Source: Ampullaceana balthica
Taxonomy: Eukaryota; Mollusca; Gastropoda; Lymnaeidae
Assembly (NCBI GenBank): GCA_944989445.1
Contig: CALYLW010000013.1
Location: 3,305,854 to 3,369,853 of the forward strand
Direction of reading: 5' to 3'
Length of the DNA stretch: 64,000 nt
Shown: positions 54,474 through 64,000 of the stretch, in pieces
Numbering within the stretch: position 1 is the first letter of the stretch
Layout of the letters: each line of letters starts with the position of its first letter
The notes under the pieces: generated by a model
What the model saw: the letters and a program-made list of their open reading frames with translations, nothing else
Databases searched by the model: none
Told to the model about the DNA's origin: nothing
Position numbers and translations under genes: made by a program

Positions 54474-54910
54474 ATTTTCTGTTTTCCCAACTGAATCATT
54501 TTGAAACAATCATACCTCAACTGGTAGACCATCAGGGCAATTTTCTCAGCTATGACGTCTCACATTCCAGCGCTCTACGTCACAGCAACATCCAACACTC
54601 TCGCAACAAACGCTCGGCCCGCAAGGATTGGCTGAAACACCCGGGCTTAGCCTCCAACCCAAATCTTTATCTCGATGGGACCAATCAGGTGGGTCGTAAT
54701 TCCGTCTTCTACAAACTGTCCGCATACGGCAGAGAGTTCCACTTGAATCTTACTCTGAACACCCAGCTGCTCACCAAAGACTTTGCTGTGGAGTCTATTC
54801 ACGTCAACGATAGAACAAAGAGCTCAGATGATATCTGGGACTGTCACTACACTGGCGTCAGCATTGGGAGTGACTCTTCTGACGCGGCTATTAGCAACTG
54901 TAACGGACTG
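54474..54910 (+). CDS. ADAMTS-like metalloprotease, exon 2 (M12B propeptide)
   Basis: Acceptor TTTTTCTCCAG (AG at 54472-54473), donor CTG/GTGAGT (GT at 54911-54912); 437 bases, phase 1 to 0, giving residues 38-183. The reprolysin (M12B) propeptide signature is clear: SVFYKLSAYGREFHLNLTLN at residues 114-133, then WDCHYTGVSIGS with Cys161 and Cys180 (SNCNGL), as in ADAMTS propeptides. A furin-type site RNKR is at residues 81-84. The family are secreted zinc proteases acting on extracellular matrix. Catalytic, disintegrin and thrombospondin domains must lie on later exons, none of which I could recognise to the window end. The subfamily is not assignable. Confidence 0.85.
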
Positions 54911-55419
54911 GTGAGTACTACAGATAAGGTTCATTTATGAATGGGTCCATTAATTTGCATATGCATGGCTTGGAACTAGAGATGAGAACTAAAGGTTAGA
55001 TATTCGACGTATAACATACGTCTATAATTAGTTTATATGTCTTGTTCACACCATCTTTGAAGCCCCATCTCATGGACACAATTAAATAAATCAATAAGTC
55101 AATAAGATTAAAATAACCAGGATCAAAGATCTAAAATCTCTGCTCATTCTACATTTATTATTCAAATATGTCAAACTATCGATAATTGATAAGGCAATAG
55201 TGAGATTTATTGTGGATAATTCCAAGATTTGAACTCTTCCAATCACTTCTTAATTATTTAGGTCCGTTTGGGCTGAAGTAGACGAAAATAAAGAAATTCA
55301 TGTAAAACTTAACTCAATTAATATCATAGATTATATTTAAGTAACTTAACGAAATCCACCCCCTCCCGCTTTCCAAGGCATAAATAAGAGATTTTTCTAT
55401 GTAATCGACGCATAATCTG
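54911..55419. other. Putative ADAMTS intron, nothing recognised
   Basis: AT-rich sequence following the donor; no exon found. Confidence 0.4.
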
Positions 55420-55803
55420 ACGGTACTGACTCTCCACTTGCCGACCTGACGCTACGGACTCTGCACTTGATGACCTGACGCTACTGACTCTGCACTTGAC
55501 GACCTGACGCTACTGACTCTGCACCTGACGACTTGACGCTACTGACTGTGCACTTGACGACTTGACGCTACTGACTCTGCACCTGAAGACCTAACGACCT
55601 GACGCTACTGACTCTGCACTTGACGACCTGACGCTACTGACTCTGCACTTTTCGACCTGACGCTACTGACTCTGCACTTGACGACTTGACGCTACTGACT
55701 CTGCACTTGACGACCTGACGCTACTGACTCTGCACTTGACGACTTGACGCTACTGACTCTGCACTTGACGACTTGACGCTACTGACTCTGCACTTGCCGA
55801 CCT
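55420..55803. repeat. 29-bp minisatellite
   Basis: About thirteen units of GACCTGACGCTACTGACTCT plus GCACTTGAC; successive starts at 55443, 55472 and 55501 fix the 29-bp period. One unit carries an inserted GAAGACCTAAC. Confidence 0.9.
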
Positions 55804-56260
55804 CTTTAAGTTGGTCAACCTGAATTCTCAACCGCCACTTGCGGTTAATGACGCCATGAAAAATTAACGCACACATTTGATATCCAGGGTAAAAAACGAA
55901 TTGCCTGATTAACTCCCCTGGGTCACTGACTTCCCCTTAGTTCACATGTGTCAATGTGAAGCAGTCTGCTGTGAATAGCTGTGGTAGAGTTAGTTAGTCA
56001 GATCAGGCAAACTTGTAAGGCGGTTTCAAACTAAGAACTTTCAAGGGTGGAGAAATAAACGCGCATTGATGCGATCCCAGTTATATAATGACTTCCATTA
56101 GCTAGCAGCCACGGGTGATAACCCTTCAAGTTTACACAGGAAATTATTGCGGTAGTTAAGTGGAAGTCTCAGACCTGCCGGAGTGGTGTACCTTCAATGG
56201 ATACCGGAAACATGTCGGAAAGCTTAGAACTCAATAGGTGACTAAAATTCTCCTTTCCTA
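55804..56260. other. Intergenic or intronic DNA, nothing recognised
   Basis: No exon with splice sites continuing the protease was identified. Confidence 0.3.
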
Positions 56261-56261
56261 G

Positions 56262-56385
56262 CTGGAGGCATTCACACTACCACACAGGCAACATTCAAAC
56301 TACCACACAGGCAGCATTCAAACTATCACACAGGACAGCATTCACACTACCACATAGGCAGGGGTCAAACTACCACACAGGCAGC
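56262..56385. repeat. Short minisatellite, about 24-bp unit
   Basis: Five units of CTACCACACAGGCAGCATTC plus AAA, with small length changes. Confidence 0.85.
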
Positions 56386-56898
56386 CCATGTATACAAATC
56401 TGTATAAGTGTAAATACACAAAATTAAAAAAAAACAGGCAATGTGTTTATCACGGCAAACGACAGTCTCATGTTGCTGAAATAGGATTTCTCATTTGATG
56501 GGTTGGGTTTTCGTTTTAAGAGTTTTCCTTTCACATGAGATACCTCGGTAAAATTATTATCAACTCAGCAGGAAACTGACGTAAATTGCTTTAATTGTAA
56601 TAGACAAATTTAAGAGGCGTTATTTCCTAGAACATTCCTATTTGGAGAAATTACTCGGGGAAGTTAGCAATTTGTTGAACAACTTGCTAGATACACAGAT
56701 ATCGGAACTTTTTCTCAAATGTATGATCTGTCTCCTGGCTCTTTTTAAAAGACACTGCCAAATGTTCACAGGTTTGAAATAGTTCATTTTTCTGTTTCTT
56801 GTATTGAAGCCTGTCAGTGTCAGTGTCATGCAACCATCTGATATGTCAAGACAACAGTAAGCGCCATCTGTAGCTCTGTCCACATCTGTCTGTTAGGA

Positions 56899-57093
56899 CA
56901 GGGGTCGGCAACCTTTTGCTAACTGGGGGCCAAATTAAGGTTTCAAATTATTCAGAGTGCCAACATCAGTTACATCACATATCATTTTATACAAGTCGAG
57001 GTCGATATTCTTATTGAGTGAAGAGTCTGCGTGCCGTTTGAAATTGCTTGGCGTGCCACGTGTGGCACGAGTGCCATAGGTTGCCGATCCCTG
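56899..57093. mobile_element. 195-bp hAT-type MITE
   Basis: Ends CAGGGGTCGGCAACCTTTTG and TAGGTTGCCGATCCCTG are inverted repeats. The flanks TGTTAGGA and CGTTATAA are only partly alike, so the 8-bp duplication is decayed. Confidence 0.8.
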
Positions 57094-57655
57094 CGTTATA
57101 AGTTATAAGACGAAGCAGAAGTCGCTGAATGGATTAGAGGTCATTCCTTGTATACGTGGTGTGGGGTCGTCATTTTTTCCCCTAAAAGTTGCTATAAAAA
57201 AGCGTAAACTCGACAGAAAAGAAGACTGTATTTTTGTCTTTAAAATGTGTAAAAGCATTAGGCAGACTAAGAGTGATACATTCAAATTAGAGAAACACAC
57301 CTGATGTAGTTTAGATTTCATAACTTAAATGTTTTAGTGGCAATGAGAAAAGTAAACAACAAATTCTTAATTAAAAAAACATTTAAGCCCATCTTTTTTT
57401 TGTTGTACAAAAGACGCACCACAATGGCGTGTATGGACAACACACTACAATGACGTGTAGCACACATGAAATGACCTACATGAACTTGTGTGCTCAATGA
57501 GAACTGTATCCGGTGTGGGAACCAGAAGAAGAAGAAAAAACTTTGACCACATGCCGTTGATGAGGGCCTTTTATGTTAACTTTGTGCTAGAAGTTAAAGG
57601 GCAAGGGTCACCAGTATTTCAAAGAGTTCATTACGTTGAGGAGAATCATTTAAAG
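57094..57655. other. Intergenic DNA, nothing recognised
   Basis: No coding frame or repeat ends recognised. Confidence 0.3.
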
Positions 57656-57659
57656 AAAT

Positions 57660-58960
57660 AGGGGCTGTAGGGCGCCTAAGGCGCACACTTTTTTTTTCAA
57701 AAACCCAAGTAACTTATCCTTGTTTGATAAATACGAAATTCTAGTGTATGTATCACCCGTCAAAAATGACAGAAGTTTTAAAATAAATACACATCAGATT
57801 AAAAAATAATGTAATACAGAACTTACATCTATTTTATTTATTTTTATTTGATTCATTTATTATCATATTGAACAATTTTATGCGGAACGTTCGAAAAGTG
57901 TTATTTTTGGTGCAGCAATTTGGTGCGCTACTTTCTAAAATTAGTAGCAATATAAAACAAAATCGATCGCAGCGCCACCTAACAGCATTACAACAAAATC
58001 TATCGCAGCGCCACCTAACTTTAATTACATCCATACATACAGACAACGGGAATTATGTATATTTATTAAACTTCCGGAAAAGTACACAATTATAAATCCT
58101 CAAATCCTCTTTTTACATCGTTCCCTTTTCCAAAATTAAAATATAAACCAAATCAATGACGTCATATATTATTTTTTTACGTCGAGAAACACCACACTGC
58201 AATGGACTGTTGTACTATTTCAAAAATAATCTTTAATTTATAATTATTTTGCACACCTCCTGATGCACACCTTGTATTAAAATATAAGCTCAAACAATGA
58301 CGTCATAGCGTTACGGGTCCATCCATCCAGTGACTTGGGCTATTATATTGTTTATTACAGTGGTACCACGAGATACGAAATTAATCCATTCCGAGGTGGC
58401 TTTCTCATCCTTGATTTTTCGTTGGTCGAACTAAGTTGATCATGTAAATTGCCTAATATGTTCCAAGCCACCCAGAAATGACACTAAAATAAAAAATATC
58501 AATATAATGGAAAAACTATAGGGTTCTTTAATCCGTAAAAGTACACATTATTAATATATACAATATAATAGTCCATGTCACTGGCTGGCTGGCTGGCTGG
58601 AAGGATGTGGAACGCTATGACGTCATTTTTTGAGCTTATATTTTAATACAAGGCGTGCATCGAAAGGCGCGCAAAAAGGTGTGCAAAATAATTATAAATT
58701 AAAGACGCGCTGTAAAAAAAATATATATTATATGAAATCATTGTTTTAGCTTATATTTTAATTTTTGAAAAGGGAACGATGTAAAAATATAATTTGATGA
58801 TTTATAATTATAAAATACTTTGTGTACATTTCAGCAAGTTTAATATTTCGTATTTATCAAACAATGATAAGTTACTTGGGCTTTTGACAAAAAAGGGTAG
58901 GCGCCGTAGGCGCCCCACAGCTGCAGTGAGCGCCGTAGGCGCCCTACAATCCCTATTATA
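57660..58960. repeat. 1.3-kb inverted repeat with GGCGCC ends
   Basis: The left end (GGGCTGTAGGGCGCCTAAGG, AGTAACTTATCCTTGTTTGA) is the inverted counterpart of the right end (TCAAACAATGATAAGTTACT, GTAGGCGCCCTACAATCCCT). Inner arms also pair: ACATCGTTCCCTTTTC at about 58115 with GAAAAGGGAACGATGT at about 58770, and GCTCAAACAATGACGTCATA with its complement at about 58617-58640. Related single arms lie at 51165-51400. Confidence 0.8.
57741..57935 (-). mobile_element. Helitron 3' end, inverted copy
   Basis: On the minus strand it starts in the GCACCAAAAATAACAC segment and ends with TGTCATTTTTGACGGGTGAT and CACTAG at 57741, the same 3' end as at 2350 and 24033. It sits in the left arm of the palindrome. 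Confidence 0.65.
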
Positions 58961-59080
58961 AAATACTTTGTGTACATTTCAGTATGTTCAATATTAAGTA
59001 TTTATCAAACAAGGATAAGTTAGTTGGGCATTTGAAAAAAGTGGGCGCCGCAGGCACCACGGCGCCACAGCACAACCTAG
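58961..59080 (+). mobile_element. Helitron 3' end abutting another Helitron
   Basis: TTATCAAACAAGGATAAGTT, then GGGCGCCGCAGGCACC hairpin-like sequence and ACAACCTAG ending at 59080. An inverted copy of this end is at 51163 (CTAGGCTGTGCTGC). The next base starts TCTATATATATAAAAATC. Confidence 0.6.
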
Positions 59081-59104
59081 TCTATATATATAAAAATCAA
59101 AGTA

Positions 59105-59159
<55 letters not shown>

Positions 59160-60360
59160 ATGTCCTTTATAGCTGACTAAACCATTCATCCGATCGTCAT
59201 GAAAGTTTTGGAGACTGTTGAGTACCTACCTGGGATGGTAACTGGCAACTTTTTTTTCTAAATTTAACACTCATGGGGCACCGGGGGCCCATAATGTCAT
59301 TTTTTGCTTATAGGAGCTATATAAAAATTAGTTTCAGCGCTAGCTACTGTGTAAATTGTTGGATCTTAACCAAACTTTGTTTATGACAACTTGATAGCCA
59401 ATATTAAAATACTATAGGGCACTGAACTGCAAATAGTCATTCCTTTGGGGCTGGGGGCCCAAACATTCACATTTCTTAAACGTTTAAGATTTTATTCACC
59501 ATTCAGTCATTAACAATCTTGACAAATAATGACACATGTATCCATTATTATACAAATTGAAATGAACAGGGGTTTTGAACTTTATATCTTGCACTGATTG
59601 GGCCCCGGGGCCCTTAATGTATTTTTTTTTGCTTATATAAGATATATAAAAATTAGTTTATGCGTTAGCTACTGAGTAAATGAATGGATCTAAACCAAAA
59701 TTTGAATTCAAAATCTTGGTAGTCCCATATTAAAATACTACAGGGCACATAACTTCAAATGTCCATTCCTTCGGGGCCGGGGGCCCCCAATGTCTTTTCT
59801 TCGTATATGTTTAATGTATTTTCCCCCATTCAATTTTTCACGATCTTGAGGAATATATCTATGAGGAAACTTAATTAAATGAAAAGGTTTTTGAAATTTA
59901 CATCTATCACCAAATGGGCCCAGGGGCCCTAAATGTCTTTTTTTATATCTATTATATAAAAATCAAATTATGTCTGTGTGTGTGTGTGTGTGTGTGCATG
60001 TCCTTTACTGCTGACTAAACTATTCATCCGATAGTCATGAAATTTTTGGAGACTGTTAAGTACCTACCTGAGATGGTAACTGGCAACTTTGTTTTCTAAA
60101 TTTAACACTCATGGGGCACCGGGGGCCAATAATGTCATTTTTTGGTTATATGAGCTATATAAAAATTAGTTTAAGCGCTAGCTACTGGGTAAATTGTTGG
60201 TTGGACCTTAACCAAACTTTGTATATGACAACTTGATAGCCAATATTAAAATACTATAGGGCACTGAACTGCAAATAGTAATTCATTTGGGGCTGGGGGC
60301 CCAAAAAATTCAAATTTCTTAAATGTTTAAGATTTTATTCACCATTCAGGTGGTGCATTG
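59081..60360 (+). mobile_element. Helitron-like repeat units, head to tail
   Basis: Units start TCTATATATATAAAAATC (59081) and at about 59948, each followed by a GTCTGTGTGTG microsatellite, TCCTTTA(T/C)(A/T)GCTGACTAAAC and AGTACCTACCTG(G/A)GATGG. Inside, subunits of about 310 bp carry GGGGCCCGGGGGCCC-type palindromes and ATATTAAAATACTA(T/C)AGGGCAC. The 5' TC and TATATATA start are typical of Helitron ends in many animals. No helicase coding was found. Confidence 0.6.
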
Positions 60361-63205
60361 TTGACAATCGTAGGGGGACAAATGATTAACTTGGTTGAAT
60401 GTATTGACTATTTTGAAAGGTCGAGGGGGGTGAAAGGGTTGTTATTGGGAGAGTGAATGGGGGGGGGACACGGGCCCGGGGTTTGGTCTGGGGTTGTGTT
60501 CGTTGTAGTTGTGTTGTTAAATTGGTGGGTGGGTGTAGTGGTAAGGTAGTGTGGTTATATTTTGTGCATAAAAAATAATTTTAATAAAAAAGATGGGGTG
60601 ACAAATTTGATAATTAATAGGGAACTTAAATTAAAATGAAATCAGGAATTAGGGAAGGAAAAATAGTAATTTTATTAGTATATTGGTTAATGTATTTGAA
60701 AGATATATTATGGGGTATTAATTAAGTTTTTAAAGATATGTGTTTATATATAGTGAGGAAAGAACTTATATGATATGTTAATGGTTTGTGGTTTTGTGAA
60801 TTATATAAAAAATTGGAAATGGTTAATTTATATATTGGTGGTGAGGTTTTATTGATGTGTTTGTATAGATTATTTAGTGGGAGGGGTGTGGGTAATGGAA
60901 AGGTATTGTTTGTATTATTAGCGAGAGTGCATGGAAGTGAGGAGGTTTGGGGATAGGTGAATGGGGTGTGTTAATTAGGGAGGTTTATGGGAGGAGTGGG
61001 GGGGGGGGGGGGGGGGGGGGGGGGTGGGGGGGGGGGGGGGGGGGGGGGGGGGGGTGGTGGGGAGGGTGGGGGGAGTTTGTGTGTTATAGATGGGGAAAAG
61101 GAATTGGTGGTATGGGTGAGGTGTTGTATTGTGTGTTTGTTGGGTTGAGAGTGAGTATGGGGTTATGGGGGGTAGAGTTAATTTAGGGGTTGTTATTTAT
61201 GGGTGTGAATTGTGTTTTTGTAGTGGATAGTAGAGGTTGTGATGGAAGGGGAGGGGTGATTTGTGGAAAATTGTTTGGGGTGGTGGTGGGGTTTGGATGG
61301 GGTGGTTTTTTGGTTGGGTGGGGGGAGTGGTGTGATATGTATTGGTGGTGTTTTGGGGGGGGGTTGGGGATGGGGGGGGGTTAGGGGTGGTGGGGTTGTG
61401 GTTTTGTTGGGGGTGGGGTGGGGGGTGGGTTTTTGGGGTGGTGTGGTAGTAGTGTTTTGGTGAGTTTATTTTGGTTGTTTTTTAGGATTTAATGTAGTTT
61501 TTTGTGTTTTTGAGTTTTGGATTGGTGGTAGGGGAAAGTTGTTGGGGAGGAGGGGAAGTTGGGTTGTGTGGGGAGTATGTTGGGGGATATGTGTTTGTTG
61601 GGGGGGTGTTAGGGGGTTTTGTTATGGGGGGGGGTATGGTTATGAGGGATTATTTTTGGAAATAAAAGTTTGAAGGGGGGGGGAGGTTGTAGGTGTTTTT
61701 GGTGATGGTGAGTTGTTAGGTTTTTTGGTTGGTGAGGTAAATGGGGTGGTGTGTTTTTATAATGGAAGTGGGGTGGTAGTGTGGATAGGTTATAAGTTGG
61801 GGATGAAATAGAGGGAAATTTTGTATAGTGTTTGGTAATTGTTTATTATTTTTATAGTAAAGTAATTTTAAAAAAGAGTGAGTAATTTTATTTTTTGTAG
61901 GTTGTGGATTGGTGTTTAATTTAACATTATGTGAGATAGTTATTTGGTGAAATAATTGGGACTGGGGCAACTTAATGCAGTTTTTTGTAGTTTAAAAGAA
62001 TTTATAAAAAAAATAGTTTTATGATTAGATAATGAGTTTATGGTTGGATCATTAACAAAATTTTATAAAAAATAGTGTAGAAATTATTAAAATATTATGT
62101 TTATGAAATTTTATTAAGAGTTGACTTTGGGGACGGGAAAAAAAATAGATTTTTTCATATGTGTTTAAGATTTGTTGAATATGGATATGGTTTAGGGTTA
62201 TGTTTTTTTGTTAAATGTGGTTTATGTTTTTTATTGTTAAGGTTTTTGTAATGGTATTTTGGATCAGTTTGATAAAGGAAAACTTTTTGTAGTTTTTATT
62301 TTAATATATATTTATATATATAAATTATTTAATATGTGTGTTGGTGATAGGAATGTAATTTTGAGATGAATAAAAATGTATTTTGATAAGGGGATGGTTT
62401 AAGGGATTAGTTGTTTATTTTTTATAAAATATTGCAGGTGAAAGAGGAAAATTTTTTATTGGTTTAATGTTTAGAAATTAGTATTTTATTTTGTTATAAA
62501 GGTTGATAATGAATATTATGTATAAAGAGGTTTATTAATGTGTTTAATAAATTATGGGTAGATATTTTTTAAATAATTTTGGGGAACTTGAATAATGAAT
62601 GGAAAAATAATTTGGAGGATGGGGAAAAATTAACTTGTTTATGTATATTGTTGTTTGTTTAAATTTTAAATTATTTTAAAAAAAGTGTATTATTATGTTA
62701 TTGTTTAATGTTTAATAATGTGTGTTTTGTAAATGGTGTTTTGTTATGGATTTATTGAAATGTTGGGGAAAGGGGGAAAAAGGTATGGTAGTGTTTTTGG
62801 ATATTATAGTAGTTTTTTAATAATAGTTGTTTTAGGATGGTATATTGGGGTTTGGATGTGTGATTATAATTTTTTGATATATAAAAAATTGTTGAATTTT
62901 GAAAGATAGATATTATTAAAATTAGTGGTGGTGGAAATGTGTGTATTTAGTTGGGATAAATTGTTTTGGTGTGATATTTTGGTGTTGTATATATTAATTT
63001 TAATTGATATGATTTTGAATTAATAATTTTTATTGTTATATTATTTAGATTTAATAGTATTTAGGGAAAATGGAAATTGAAGGGAAAGATTTTTATGTAT
63101 TAAATAATGTGTAAGATTTAAATTTTGATATTAGGGATAAAGTAAAAGTTATGTCAAATTTGTAATAATTGAATTGGGAATAAAATCTATAATTTTAATT
63201 AAAAG
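60361..63205. other. Cytosine-poor block in the repeat array
   Basis: Recognisable as the same repeat (AATGAGTTTATGGTTGGATC near 62025 against GAGTAAATGAATGGATCTAA at 59672), but nearly all plus-strand C positions read as T, A or G. G runs reach about 29 bases at 61000-61055. Borders are abrupt: normal composition ends near 60500 and resumes at 63211 with GGGCCCCCAGCCCAAAGG. Open frames here reflect composition, not genes. Confidence 0.85.
60931..61924. other. 994 consecutive bases without a cytosine
   Basis: Read base by base: C occurs at 60930 and next at 61925. The interval is mostly G and T with some A. Confidence 0.95.
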
Positions 63206-63515
63206 GTATTTTGGGCCCCCAGCCCAAAGGAGTGGCCATAAGGAGTCAAGTGCCCTATAGTATTTTAATATGAGCTGACCAATTTTGTATACTAAGTTTT
63301 GTTAAGATTTATTCATTTATTCAGTAGCTACACGTTTTAAACTATTTTTATATAGGTCGTATAAGTAAACCATGAAATTATGGGCCCCTGGCACCGCATA
63401 GTGTTAAATTTTGAAACAAAGTAGCCAGTTACCATGCCCCGGAAGCATACTGATTGGTTTAGTCCAGCTATAAAGGACAATCACACACACAAACATATAT
63501 AAATATATAAACTAA
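63206..63515 (-). mobile_element. Helitron-like repeat, inverted copy
   Basis: The inverted counterpart of about 59160-59470: CTATAGTATTTTAATATGAG, ATTATGGGCCCCTGGCACCG, AGTAGCCAGTTACCATGCCC, GACTAAACC-complement and a CACACA tract. It closes the inverted arrangement that started at 59081. Confidence 0.8.
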
Positions 63516-64000
63516 CTGTATATAACTTAAATATATATATATATATACTATATTAAAAATAACAATTAACAGTTAACAAAAGAAGAAACGATATTAAGGG
63601 CCCCGGCCCCCAAAATGAGTGATACGTTATATTTTTTATTTATTGCCTTATTGTACTCAAGCTATATTTCTCAATATCACCGACAACCACAAAAATCTAC
63701 TATAAAGAAGTAAACTAACATTGGTAGTCATTAATTGTTAAATAATAAAATAGTTTTGTTTGAATGATTACATAAATAATTGTGTAAATTAATATATAAC
63801 AATTAGTTGATTAATAATTAATTAAAGGAGAGAAGTAGGATGGTATATTGGGTAATAGATATAAGTAAAAGTTGTGGGGGGGGGTTTTTGGTTTGTTGAT
63901 GAAAGTTAAATGATTTTATTAAAAGAAGTATAAATAATAAAATTTATTAAATGTAATAATTATAGGATAAATAAAAAAATATGATTAAAAAATAAATAAG
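63516..64000. other. AT-rich end of window, nothing recognised
   Basis: One further GGGCCCCGGCCCCC remnant at 63599-63612 and a G run at 63877-63885. No gene. Confidence 0.35.

Noticed and set aside
60947..61463. Glycine-rich frames
   Set aside because: They arise from G runs in the cytosine-poor block, not from coding sequence.

Overview
The window looks like nuclear DNA of an invertebrate animal. It has intron-split genes with GT/AG splice sites, no operons, AT-rich intergenic DNA and a very dense, layered population of transposable elements. A lophotrochozoan, most likely a gastropod mollusc, is my inference from the repeat types: abundant Helitrons, Penelope-like elements, several non-LTR families, tRNA-SINEs and hAT MITEs. 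Only two host genes are visible, and both run out of the recognisable sequence. On the minus strand (10229 to about 1613) lies the 5' part of an ankyrin-repeat gene. Seven exons can be placed with donor and acceptor sites, but the reading frame shows that one exon between exon 2 and a 27-base microexon is not found. On the plus strand (54033-54910) lie the first two coding exons of an ADAMTS-type secreted metalloprotease: a signal peptide and an M12B propeptide.

Everything else I recognise is mobile or tandem-repeat DNA. 10.6-13.1 kb is a CR1/Jockey-like LINE interrupted by two other LINEs. 13.7-16.6 kb holds a foldback element, two SINE copies and a MITE with 9-bp target duplications. 17-19.6 kb holds copies of a repeat called R1 here (ends AAATCCCTTATAT) and a Penelope-like element with a hammerhead-like motif. 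19.6-23.1 kb holds two LINE fragments, one with an internal 39-bp minisatellite grown from its own coding sequence. 23.1-24.0 kb is the 3' end of a Helitron with a SINE inside. 24.6-26.0 kb is a satellite carrying a Helitron and a hAT MITE. 27.3-33.3 kb holds two RNase H-encoding LINE fragments, an L2-type 3' end and a nearly complete CR1-like LINE.

34147-41310 is one decayed 7.2-kb hAT transposon. It carries a complete 3.55-kb RTE-like LINE, a Helitron, a MITE and a LINE fragment, and its insertion site is confirmed by an uninterrupted R1 copy next door. 44543-46139 is a Ginger-like integrase transposon relic with terminal inverted repeats and a TATA duplication. Several minisatellites lie at 42.3-43.3, 46.2-47.2, 48.9-49.2, 52.5, 54.3 and 55.4 kb. 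Two large palindromes lie at 50.9-52.2 and 57.7-59.0 kb.

The right end (59.08-63.5 kb) is an inverted Helitron-like repeat array. Its centre has almost no cytosine on the plus strand, and 994 consecutive bases (60931-61924) contain none. This is the strangest signal in the window. It is either an extreme strand-biased mutation process or a sequencing or consensus artefact in a palindromic repeat. I could not run alignments or searches: boundaries without a target duplication or splice site are approximate, and clade names of the retroelements are tentative.
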